Assembly: GCA_018822105.1 (NCBI GenBank)
Contig: JAHJLB010000024.1
Span: 1-39,798 of the forward strand
Source of the DNA: Pseudomonadota bacterium
GTDB taxonomy: Bacteria > Desulfobacterota > Desulfovibrionia > Desulfovibrionales > Desulfovibrionaceae
Direction of reading: 5' to 3'
Length of the DNA stretch: 39,798 bases
Shown: one piece after another, positions 15,791-23,674 of the stretch
Layout of the letters: each line of letters opens with the position of its first letter
Numbering within the stretch: position 1 is the first letter of the stretch
Notes under the pieces: model-generated
What the model was told of the DNA's origin: nothing
The model's input: only the letters and a program-made list of their open reading frames with translations
The model's database searches: none
Made by a program: the position numbers and the translations under genes

Positions 15791-15849
15791 GGGACTTAAA
15801 ATCCCTCAACCTTCGGGTTATGTCGGTTCGATTCCGACCCTGGGCACCA
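15791..15849 (+). repeat. attR with the displaced 3' end of the host tRNA-Leu
   Basis: 15791-15822 is the 32-bp core. 15823-15849 is a second T-arm and acceptor end with CCA. It differs from the one now in the tRNA gene by two compensated T-stem base pairs and two T-loop bases, so both can fold. It is not a gene: there is no 5' half. Confidence 0.9.
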
Positions 15850-15861
15850 AAATAACACAAG

Positions 15862-15895
15862 GCCCCGCTACGAACGTGGATGTTCGCTGCGGGGC
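15862..15895 (+). terminator. Ancestral tRNA terminator hairpin, displaced by the element
   Basis: GCCCCGC (15862-15868) pairs with GCGGGGC (15889-15895), enclosing a second stem CGAAC/GTTCG. It follows the displaced tRNA end by 12 bases and marks the right flank as original host sequence. The T-run is poor. Confidence 0.6.
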
Positions 15896-16024
15896 TTCTG
15901 TGCGTAAGGAACCAGTACTATCCTTTCTTCTTGCCATTCAGCATAGATTAAGCGGCCAGCCTGTGCCAAATCTAACACAAGTCGCCCACACTCGACATTC
16001 CATGCTCGGCTCCCCCATACGACA

Positions 16025-16042
16025 TATGTCAAATTGGACATA
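16025..16042. promoter_or_regulatory. Dyad site 1 (TATGTC-N6-GACATA)
   Basis: An 18-bp dyad, 53 bases before the FmdE/MoeA-like gene. It matches the sites at 18304 and 23270. No TTGACG lies 12 bases upstream here, so its position relative to the promoter differs. Confidence 0.6.
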
Positions 16043-16095
16043 ACAAGTTGGCGCGCCGACATCCCCCTATGTTGGCTCACAAGAGGAATCGATCA

Positions 16096-17784
16096 ATGAA
16101 AGCAAATCCGTCAGCAGTGCCAAACGTTGAAGTTTCAAACGTAACGTCTGAGGACTTTGACCGCATTCTGGAGCGCGTCCGGACCTTTCACGGCTACCCA
16201 GCTCCTGGTGTTGTGCTCGGCTTTTTCATGGTCGAGGCGGCCAAGGACGCCCTGCCCAAAGGCGTATTGTTCGATGCCTTGGTTGAGACCGCCTGGTGCC
16301 TGCCCGATGCCGTGCAGATGCTCACGCCCTGCACCATTGGCAACGGCTGGCTTACGGTGCGCAACTTCGGCATCTATGCCGTAAGCCTGTTCAACAAGCA
16401 CACCGGCCAGGGCGTGCGTGTGCGCCTGGACCCGGCGCGGCTCGGCCCATACCCCAACATCCAGACCTGGCTTTTGAAGCTCAAGCCCAAGAAAGACCAG
16501 GACACCCCGGCGCTTTTGGAGGAGATCCGCCTGGCCGGGGTTTCCGCATGTGCCATCGCACCCATATTTGTGCGGCCTGAGCATCTGGAGAAACGAAGCA
16601 AAGGCGCCATCGCGCTGTGCCCGCTCTGCGGAGATGCCTACCCGGCGGGCCACGGCAAGCTCTGCCGCCCCTGTCGTGGCGAGTCGCCGTTTGCAGAGCC
16701 TACCGGAGTGCACACGCCGGAGATCGTCGCGAGCGGACCGCGTCTGCGCCTGGTGCCCGTGCATGAGGCCGTGGGTGATCGCCTCGCGCATGACATGACG
16801 CGCATTGAGCCCGGCGTTTCTAAAGAGGCCGCCTTTGTGCGCGGCCAGATCGTGGAGGCTGGAGACGTCTGCCGTCTGCAGCGCATGGGCCGCCACAACC
16901 TCTATGTAGCCGACGAAGGGGAAGACCTCTCCGGCTGGGTCCACGAGGACGAGGCCGCACTGGCCTTTGCCGAGGCCCTGGCCGGTCCCGGCACCGCGCC
17001 GGTGCTCCCGGCTCGCGAAGGCAAGGTCAACCTGGAGGCCCAGGAGGACGGCCTGCTCGTGGTGGACCGCGACCGGCTGGAGGCCTTCAACCTCGTCCCC
17101 GACGTCATGGCCGCCACAAGGCGCGACGGCTCCCTGGTCAAGCGAGGCATGCGCGTGGCCGGAACCCGGGCAATTCCCCTGCACCTGCGGCGCGACCTGT
17201 ATGCAAGGGCCTTGCGCCTGCTGGACGCCGAAACCATAGGGGGACCGCTGGTTAGCGTGGTCCCGCTCAAGCCCGCAAAGATCGGCATCCTGGTCACCGG
17301 CACTGAGGTGTTCCAGGGACTCATCGAGGACAAGTTCGCACCGGTTATTACGAAAAAGGCCTTGGCGCTCGGCTCCAGCGTCATCCGGACACTGTTCGCC
17401 CCCGACAATGCTGCGCAGATCAGCGACTGCGTGCGCGCCCTGCTTGTGGCCGGCAGCGACGTTGTCATCACCACTGCGGGCATGAGCGTAGACCCGGACG
17501 ACGTGACCCGCAGCGGACTGATTGAGGCCGGGGCCACTGACCTGCTTTATGGCGCGCCCATGCTGCCCGGCACCATGCTGCTGGTCGGTCGCATAGGCAC
17601 GGTCCGACTCATCGGCGTGCCCGCCTGCGCCCTGTTTTTCCAGACCACCAGCCTGGACATCGTGCTGCCGCGCGTCCTGGCCGGGCTTGAAATAACCCGC
17701 AATGATCTTGCCCGTCTGGGCCACGGTGGCATGTGCATGGAATGCAAGTCCTGCACGTTCCCCAAATGTCCCTTTGGCCACTAG
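16096..17784 (+). CDS. FmdE-like / molybdopterin-binding (MoeA-like) fusion protein
   Basis: 562 residues from the ATG at 16096, with AGAGGA 8 bases upstream. Residues about 15-200 resemble FmdE: FHGYPAPGVVLGFF, IGNGWLTVRNFGIYAVSLF, then a CPLCG..CRPC zinc knuckle; the usual Cys in the HGHxCPG motif is missing. From about 220 the protein follows the MoeA-like molybdopterin-binding pattern (PVHEAVGDRLAHDMTRI) with a MoCF domain (IGILVTGTEVFQG ... TTAGMSVDPDDVT). It ends in a Cys-rich tail MCMECKSCTFPKCPFGH. It sits upstream of the formate dehydrogenase, so delivery or remodelling of the Mo/W cofactor is the likely job. Confidence 0.85.
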   Translation: MKANPSAVPNVEVSNVTSEDFDRILERVRTFHGYPAPGVVLGFFMVEAAKDALPKGVLFDALVETAWCLPDAVQMLTPCTIGNGWLTVRNFGIYAVSLFNKHTGQGVRVRLDPARLGPYPNIQTWLLKLKPKKDQDTPALLEEIRLAGVSACAIAPIFVRPEHLEKRSKGAIALCPLCGDAYPAGHGKLCRPCRGESPFAEPTGVHTPEIVASGPRLRLVPVHEAVGDRLAHDMTRIEPGVSKEAAFVRGQIVEAGDVCRLQRMGRHNLYVADEGEDLSGWVHEDEAALAFAEALAGPGTAPVLPAREGKVNLEAQEDGLLVVDRDRLEAFNLVPDVMAATRRDGSLVKRGMRVAGTRAIPLHLRRDLYARALRLLDAETIGGPLVSVVPLKPAKIGILVTGTEVFQGLIEDKFAPVITKKALALGSSVIRTLFAPDNAAQISDCVRALLVAGSDVVITTAGMSVDPDDVTRSGLIEAGATDLLYGAPMLPGTMLLVGRIGTVRLIGVPACALFFQTTSLDIVLPRVLAGLEITRNDLARLGHGGMCMECKSCTFPKCPFGH

Positions 17785-17806
17785 GCCTGGAGGAGGGTGA
17801 ATTGAC

Positions 17807-18268
17807 ATGAATGAGCAAGGCGCGCCGAAGCAGGCGGAGAGCGGGCGCACTGTTATTCGACTGCACCTCTGGCTGGAACGCGGCGGCAACACAGCCTTTG
17901 GCATGGGGCGATTGCAGTTGCTTGAGCGCATCGAGACCTGCGGCTCGCTCAAGGCGGCGGCCATTGAGTTGGGCATGAGCTACCGCGCGGCCTGGGGCAA
18001 GCTCAAGGCCTCGGAGGAGGCTCTGGGCGTGGCCCTGGTGGAAAAGGTCGGCGGCAACAAGTCCGGCTGCAGGCTGACCCAGGAGGGCATCGCTCTGGCC
18101 GGAGCCTACCGCGCCTGGTTCGCCGAGGTGGAGCGCCACGCCGTCAGCCGTGCGGGTGCCCTGTTCCCCTTCATGTGCGACCGGTTCCAGGAGCGCAAGC
18201 GCCCCCCCCAGCATTCCAACCCTGCTTGTTGTGCTTCAACTAGCATTTCTGCTACACAAAACATATGA
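17807..18268 (+). CDS. ModE-type winged-helix regulator without a molybdate domain
   Basis: 153 residues; GGAGGAG lies upstream of the ATG. Residues about 18-115 match the ModE N-terminal domain: AFGMGRLQLLERIETCGSLKAAAIELGMSYRAAWGKLKASE and CRLTQEGIALAGAYRAWF. The TOBE/molbindin sensor domain of full ModE is absent. The last 25 residues (PPQHSNPACCASTSISATQNI region) look like read-through of a promoter area. It lies 22 bases after the molybdopterin gene, and the fdhA promoter begins 17 bases after its stop, so it is the nearest candidate to bind the 18-bp dyads. That is inference. Confidence 0.85.
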   Translation: MNEQGAPKQAESGRTVIRLHLWLERGGNTAFGMGRLQLLERIETCGSLKAAAIELGMSYRAAWGKLKASEEALGVALVEKVGGNKSGCRLTQEGIALAGAYRAWFAEVERHAVSRAGALFPFMCDRFQERKRPPQHSNPACCASTSISATQNI

Positions 18269-18285
18269 AAATAATTGGATAAAGT

Positions 18286-18321
18286 TTGACGCAACCTTTT
18301 TGCTATGTCATACTTGGCATA
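18286..18321 (+). promoter_or_regulatory. fdhA promoter with dyad site 2
   Basis: TTGACG at 18286-18291, then CATACT at 18309-18314 after 17 bases, gives a sigma-70 layout. The dyad TATGTC-N6-GGCATA (18304-18321) covers the -10 and the expected start, the position of a repressor site. fdhA begins at 18393. Confidence 0.65.
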
Positions 18322-18392
18322 GTTGGGCTCGCAACAGGGCCAAGGCTTCGTCCATCCGGTCGAGGCCAGACCGGATGACACAAGGAGGATCA

Positions 18393-21300
18393 ATGAGCGT
18401 ATCACGGCGAGGGTTCATCAAACTGCTCGGGGCGGGCACGGCCTGTCTCGGGCTGTCAAAACTGGGGATCGATCTCGGTCCGGCGCAGGCGTATGCGGCC
18501 GGTCTCAAGATCGAGGGCAGCAAGGAGTCCATATCCATCTGCCCGTTCTGTTCCTGCGGCTGCAACACCCTGGTCCACGTCAAGGACGGCAAGATCATCA
18601 ACATCGAGGGCGACCCGGACTACCCCATCAGCGGCGGCGGTCTCTGCGCCAAGGGCGCGGCCCTGCGCTCCCTGCACGTCAGCCCCAACCGCGTCACCAA
18701 ACCCATGTACCGCGCTCCCGGCAGCGCCAAGTGGGAAGAGAAGAGTTGGGACTGGATGCTTGACCGCATCGCGCGCAAGATCAAGGACGACCGCGACAAG
18801 GGTTTCATCCTGAAGAACGCCGACGGCGTTGAGGTCAACCGCCTGGAGAGCGTGTTCTCCATCGGCTCCTCGCAGTTGAGCAACGAAGAGTGCGCCGTGG
18901 CGCACCAGTTCCTGAGAAGTCTGGGCATAGTCCACACGGACCACCAGGCACGCGTCTGACACAGCCCCACTGTGCCGGCTCTGGCAGAGTCGGTTGGACG
19001 CGGCGCAATGACTCAACACTACACGGACATCGCCAATGCCGATGCCGTGCTCATCATGGGCAGCAACGCTGCCGAACACCATCCCATCTCGTTCCGCTGG
19101 GTGCTCAAGGCCAAGGAGGCCGGGGCCAAGGTGGTTCATGTGGACCCGAAGTTCTCTCGCACCTCGGCCCGCAGCGACTTCCATGTGCCCCTGAGAAGCG
19201 GCACGGACATCGCTTTCCTGGGGGGCATGATCAAGTACATCCTGGACAAGAAGCTGTACTTCGAAGATTACGTGGTGAATTACACCAACGCCGCCTTCCT
19301 GGTGGGCGAGAAGTTCTCGTTCAAGGACGGCCTGTTCTCCGGCTTCGACGCGGCAAAAAAGAAGTACGACAACAGCCAGTGGGCCTTTGAGAAGGACGAC
19401 AAGGGCATGGTCAAGCGCGACAAGACGCTGGCCCATCCCCGTTGCGTCATCAATGTGCTGAAGAACCACTACGAGCGCTATAATCTGGACACCGTGTCCC
19501 AGGTCACCGGCGTGTCCAAGGACAATCTGCTCAAGGTCTATGAGCTCTTCGCCGCCACAGGCAAACCCGACAAGGCTGGCACCATGCTCTACGCCCTGGG
19601 CTGGACCCAGCACACCGTGGGCGTGCAGAACATCCGCGCGGCCGGCATCATCCAGCTGCTGCTCGGCAACTTCGGCGTTGCGGGCGGCGGCATCAACGCC
19701 CTGCGCGGCGAGCCAAACGTCCAAGGCTCCACGGACCACGCCCTGCTTTGGGCATATATGCCCGGCTACCACAACATTCCAAGCGCCGCCTGGAAGACCC
19801 TTGAGGACTACCAGAGGGCCAACACACCCAAGACCGTCGATCCCTTGAGCGTGAACTGGTGGCAAAACCGGCCTAAGTACATTGTCAGCCTGCTGAAAAG
19901 CTGGTTCGGCGACAACGCCACCAAGGATAACGACTTCTGCTACAACCTGGTGCCCAAGTGCGACACGGGCGTGGACTACTCCTTCCTGTACCTCTACGAC
20001 AAGATGTACCAGGGCAAGATCAAGGGCGGCCTGAACTTCGGCCAAAACCCCTGCCAGAGCTTCCCCAACTCCAACAAGGTCCGCAAGGCCTTTGACAAGC
20101 TTGACTGGCTGGTGATCGCCGAGGTGTTCCACAACGAGACCACGGACAACTTCAAGCGCCCCGGCGTGGACCCCAAAAATATCAAAACCGAGGTATTCCT
20201 TCTGCCGAGCGCCTACCGCGCGGAGAAGGAAGGCACCATCTCCAATTCCGGCCGCTGGCACATGTGGCACTACAAGGCCATCGACCCCATTGGCCAGGCC
20301 AGGAGCATGGGCGACATGTATATCGACATCATCAACCGTGTCCGCGCCCTGTATAAGGCCGAGGGCGGCGCCCTGCCCGACCAGGTGCTCAAGCACGACT
20401 TCCTCGGCAAGTTCGACGCCGAGGAGATGTGCCGCCGCATCAACGGGTATTTCACCCGCGACGTGAAAATCGGCGATAAGGAGTACAAGAAAGGCACGCT
20501 GGTTCCCGGCTTCCCGACGCTGCAGGCCGACGGGTCCACCTCCAGCTATAATTGGCTTTACTGCGGCGGGTATTCACCCACCGAGGGCAACTTGGCCAAG
20601 CGCCGCGACCTGACCCAGACGCCCATGCAGGCCAAGATCCACCTGTATCCCAAGTTCGCCTGGGCCTGGCCCGTGAACCGCAGGGTGCTCTACAACCGCG
20701 CCAGCGTGGACCTGAACGGCAACCCGTACAACCCCGAAAAGGCCGTCATCGCCTGGCAGGACGGCAAGTGGGTGGGCGACGTGCCCGACGGCCCGTCCAA
20801 GCCCATGGCCCAGGGCGGCTCCTACCCCTTCATCATGCAGACCGAGGGCCACGGCCAGCTCTACGGTATCGGTCGTGCGGACGGTCCCATGCCCGAGCAC
20901 TACGAGCCGGCCGAGACCCCGTTGGCCAAAAACCCGTTTTCCTCGCAGATGAGCAACCCGTGCATGAAGACGGTGCACTCCAGCGAATACGACATCCTGT
21001 GCAAGAACGCCGACCCGAAGTACCCATATGTACTCACCACCTACTGTCTGACCGAACACTGGTGCTCCGGCTCTGAGACACGCAACGGCCCGGCCCTGCT
21101 TGAGGCCGAGCCGCAGCAGTACATCGAGATGAGCCCGCAGTTGGCCAAGGAAAAGGGCATCAAGAACGGCGACGTGGTGGATGTGGAAAGCATCCGCGGC
21201 AAGGTGCAGGCCGTGGCCATGGTCACGGTGCGCATCAAGCCGCTGAGCGTCATGGGCAAGACCGTGCACCTGGTGGGCATGCCGTTCTGCTTCGGCTGGA

Positions 21301-21428
21301 CCAAGCCCAAGTGTGGCGACGCAGTGAACCGGCTGACCTCCTCGGTGGGCGACCCCAACACCACCATTCCGGAGTACAAGGCCAGCCTGGTGAACCTGAA
21401 GAAGGCCACCAAGGTCATTGAGCTGTAG
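18393..21428 (+). CDS. fdhA: Formate dehydrogenase catalytic subunit, selenocysteine-containing
   Basis: 1011 residues when the in-frame TGA at 18957-18959 is read as selenocysteine (residue 189). AAGGAGG precedes the ATG. A twin-arginine signal is present (SVSRRGFIKLLGAGTACLG), so the enzyme is exported folded to the periplasm. ICPFCSCGCN near residue 50 and the CAKG segment near 84 bind one 4Fe-4S cluster. The text around the Sec codon, HQARV-U-HSPTV and GRGAMT, is the active-site loop of FdhA/FdnG enzymes with a Mo- or W-bis-MGD cofactor. The protein oxidises formate to CO2. The C-terminal molybdopterin-dinucleotide-binding domain is complete. It is followed by fdhB after 32 bases. Confidence 0.97.
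18970..18989 (+). promoter_or_regulatory. SECIS hairpin for selenocysteine insertion
   Basis: CTGTGCC (18970-18976) and GGCAGAG (18983-18989) pair with one mismatch around the loop GGCTCT. The stem begins 11 bases after the TGA, the spacing of bacterial SECIS elements bound by SelB. Confidence 0.75.
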
Positions 21429-21460
21429 TCCTCAGCCCTAGACGAAAGGAGCAATACACC

Positions 21461-22195
21461 ATGCCGAAGGCAATACTCATAGACACCACGCGCTGCACCG
21501 CTTGCCGGGGCTGCCAGGTGGGCTGCAAGGAGTGGAAGAACTTCCCCCCCGTGGCCACCAAACAGCGCGGCACGCACCAGAACCCGCCGGACCTCGGTCG
21601 GTACAACGTCAAACTCGTGCGCTTCAGCGAATACATGGAGTCCGACGGCACCGTGAAGTGGGTCTTCTTCCCGGACGCCTGCCGCCACTGCATCGACGCC
21701 CCTTGCAAGAGCGGCGCATCCATTGAAGGGTCCATCATCCAGGACAAGGAGACCGGAGCCGTCATCTACACCGAGAAGACGGCCAAGGAGAACTTCGAAG
21801 CCATCAAGGCCTCCTGCCCCTACGACATCCCGAGGCTGGACCCCAAGACCAAGCGCATCGTCAAATGCGACATGTGCATCGACCGGGTGCGCGCCAACCT
21901 CCTGCCCATGTGCGTGAAAAGCTGCGCCATGGGGGCCATGACCTTCGGCGAGCGCAGCGACGTCCTGAAGATCGCCGCTACTCGCCTTGTGGCCGTCCAG
22001 AAGGAGAACCCCAAGGCCCAGCTCTGCGACATGGAGAACGTGTCGATTATCTACCTGGTGGCCGATGCGCCGGGTAAATATCACAAGTTCGCCGTGGCCG
22101 ACGCCTCCGACTCCTCGGGCTATATGACCCGCAAGGAGATGCTGGCCGGGGTCTTCGCCCCGCTGCGCAAGGCGACGAAGCAGTTACAGGGCTAG
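21461..22195 (+). CDS. fdhB: Formate dehydrogenase iron-sulfur subunit
   Basis: 244 residues; AAAGGAG lies about 8-9 bases upstream of the ATG. Ferredoxin-type cysteine motifs repeat: CTACRGCQVGCKEWK, CRHC..APC, SCPYDIP, CDMCIDRV..NLLPMCVKSC, as in FdnH-type electron-transfer subunits with four 4Fe-4S clusters. It passes electrons from FdhA, in this group usually to periplasmic cytochromes c. No membrane anchor is present at the C-terminus, unlike E. coli FdnH, and no cytochrome gene follows in the window, so the enzyme is probably a soluble periplasmic dimer exported with FdhA's TAT signal. Confidence 0.94.
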   Translation: MPKAILIDTTRCTACRGCQVGCKEWKNFPPVATKQRGTHQNPPDLGRYNVKLVRFSEYMESDGTVKWVFFPDACRHCIDAPCKSGASIEGSIIQDKETGAVIYTEKTAKENFEAIKASCPYDIPRLDPKTKRIVKCDMCIDRVRANLLPMCVKSCAMGAMTFGERSDVLKIAATRLVAVQKENPKAQLCDMENVSIIYLVADAPGKYHKFAVADASDSSGYMTRKEMLAGVFAPLRKATKQLQG

Positions 22196-22224
22196 CAAAC
22201 ACGACCAGCCCATGACCTACGCAG

Positions 22225-22255
22225 GGCCGTCCGGTTTCTCCAGAGCCGGGCGGCC
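22225..22255 (+). terminator. GC-rich hairpin between fdhB and fdhE
   Basis: GGCCGTCCGG pairs with the segment CCGGGCGGCC (one G-U). There is no T-run, so it may only slow transcription or stabilise the upstream mRNA and set a lower level for fdhE. Confidence 0.45.
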
Positions 22256-22308
22256 TTGCCATCAAGCAATACGTTTCAAGACATTTCCAGACAAGGAGCG
22301 CACTTCAG

Positions 22309-23223
22309 ATGCAGACCACAGCAGTTGAGACTCCGGCGGCCCTGCGCAACATTGAGAAGGCGCTTTCCCGTGCCAGCAAAGACATCCCAGCCCTGGCCCC
22401 CCTGCTCACGGCCTTTGGCCCGCTCTTGGCCGTACGCTCACGCCTGCGCGAGGCAGCGCCCGGCTGGACTGGCCCCGCCCTTGTCATCGACGCCGAGCGT
22501 TTCAGCCAGGGTGCCTTTGTGCTGGCCCAGACCGAAGTCGGCGGCGGGTTCGAGGACATGAGCGCGCATCTGCCACAGGCCGCGCGCCAACTGCTCCCGG
22601 TCATGGCGCAGTCCTTCCCGGCCCTGGCGGCAGAGCTGGAGGCGCTGGCCGAGGCGATCCATTCAGGCGCACTGCCGCCGCAGAACCTGGCCGATGCCGG
22701 GTTTGGCGACGTCGTCACCGTGCTTGGCGTCACTGAGCAGACTCTGGCGTTCGCCGCAGCCGAGCTGGTGCGGCCCTTTGTGGAGCGCCAGGCTCAGGAT
22801 CTGCTGGCGCTGGTCAAGGATCTGCCATGGCAGCAGACCTGCTGCCCCATATGCGGGGGCGCGCCGAACATGAGTGTGCTGCGCAAGAGATGGGATTCCT
22901 CGGAGTTCATCCAGGCCCATGGCGGGCGGCGCTTCCTGCGTTGTTCCAGCTGCTCCACGGAATGGACGCACAAGCGTGTGTCCTGTCCCGGCTGCGGTTG
23001 CGAGGAACCCGACGGGTTGGTGGTCCTGCGCGACCCAGCCCGGCCTTTTGAGCGTGCCGATGCCTGCAACTGTTGCAAAACGTTTGTACTTTGCCTGGAT
23101 GCCGGAGAGCTGTCCGAAGTGCCGGATCCCGACGTGGCAGCCCTAACCATGCTGCCTCTGGAGATCCAGGCCCGCCGAGAGGGCTACGTTCCCATGGCCG
23201 AACACCCCTGGAGCAGCCTGTAG
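22309..23223 (+). CDS. fdhE: FdhE formate dehydrogenase accessory protein
   Basis: 304 residues; AAGGAG lies 10 bases before the ATG. The C-terminal half has the FdhE rubredoxin-like cysteine pairs: CCPICGGAPNMSVL, RCSSCSTEW, CPGCGCEEP and CNCC, which bind metal. FdhE is a cytoplasmic maturation factor that acts on the catalytic subunit before TAT export. It closes the fdhA-fdhB-fdhE set. Confidence 0.93.
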   Translation: MQTTAVETPAALRNIEKALSRASKDIPALAPLLTAFGPLLAVRSRLREAAPGWTGPALVIDAERFSQGAFVLAQTEVGGGFEDMSAHLPQAARQLLPVMAQSFPALAAELEALAEAIHSGALPPQNLADAGFGDVVTVLGVTEQTLAFAAAELVRPFVERQAQDLLALVKDLPWQQTCCPICGGAPNMSVLRKRWDSSEFIQAHGGRRFLRCSSCSTEWTHKRVSCPGCGCEEPDGLVVLRDPARPFERADACNCCKTFVLCLDAGELSEVPDPDVAALTMLPLEIQARREGYVPMAEHPWSSL

Positions 23224-23251
23224 AAGAATACGGCCGCTTTTCCGCAGAGTG

Positions 23252-23287
23252 TTGACGCTTGCGCTGTATTATGTCATTTCTGGCATA
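23252..23287 (+). promoter_or_regulatory. Dyad site 3 with TTGACG hexamer
   Basis: TTGACG at 23252-23257, then 12 bases, then TATGTC-N6-GGCATA (23270-23287). The spacing is identical to the fdhA promoter. The -10 equivalent (CATTTC) is weaker. Confidence 0.6.
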
Positions 23288-23674
23288 GCAAACGACCATC
23301 ACAACGAGGCCACCATGAAAATCGATCCTCGCTCCGCCTGCAGGCAAGAGCCTCGGCGCACAGGTTCCCAGACGAATCTCTGTCTGCCCTTTTGCGGTCT
23401 GGGTGCGGAGCAATACGTGCAGGGCAGGGCTACCCTCTGCGGCATACTCGAGCTTGAAAGGCATTCCCCCCGCACCGGAGATCTTTCGGACACCGTCACG
23501 GAATCCTGAGCAGCCCGGCCTCCGACCCGGAGTCCCCCCCCGGCATCGCCGCCGCTTTGTTGCCAACCACCAGCCAGCCCAAGAGCCATGCCTCCGCAGA
23601 CTGCCGCAAGGCAATTCGGACCGCGAGCGCTTTGCAGTTCAACCGTTAGCCATGCCTGCCGCAAGGAGTGATGC
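23288..23674 (+). other. Region without a supported gene between dyad site 3 and the gapN pseudogene
   Basis: A short frame from ATG 23315 to 23509 (64 codons, GAGG upstream) is the only one placed to use the promoter; its product shows no recognisable motif. Other frames are broken or have atypical composition. It may be the remains of a gene or a long leader. Confidence 0.4.

Larger units (their letters stand above)
4381..15822. mobile_element. Integrative element inserted in tRNA-Leu (about 11.4 kb)
   Basis: Its borders are the 32-bp direct repeats at 4381-4412 and 15791-15822. It carries a tyrosine integrase next to the right end, paired GTAC-type arm sites inside both ends, an AlpA-like regulator, a primase-helicase, an ERCC4 nuclease, a DUF5681 protein, HicAB and a cargo block. 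Base composition is mosaic: the left third is AT-rich (22 of 60 bases are G/C from 7021), the minus-strand module is moderately GC-rich, and both flanks are strongly GC-rich. No phage structural, packaging, lysis or conjugation gene is recognisable, which fits a phage satellite or a small integrative element. Whether it can still excise is unknown; its integrase is intact. Confidence 0.93.

Noticed and set aside
15791-15849. Second tRNA-Leu gene
   Set aside because: Only the anticodon arm and 3' half are present; the D-arm and 5' acceptor strand are absent.
15868-16080. 70-codon frame on the minus strand right of the att site
   Set aside because: It overlaps the displaced tRNA terminator hairpin and dyad site 1, and has no ribosome site or recognisable sequence.
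16135-17976. 613-codon minus-strand frame opposite the molybdopterin fusion gene
   Set aside because: Shadow of GC-rich codons; the + strand reading carries clear domain motifs.
18957-18959. TGA read as a stop splitting fdhA into two genes
   Set aside because: The flanking residues match the formate dehydrogenase active site on both sides and a SECIS hairpin follows.
18456-20396. 646-codon minus-strand frame opposite fdhA
   Set aside because: A long antisense frame produced by high-GC codon bias; fdhA is beyond doubt on the + strand.
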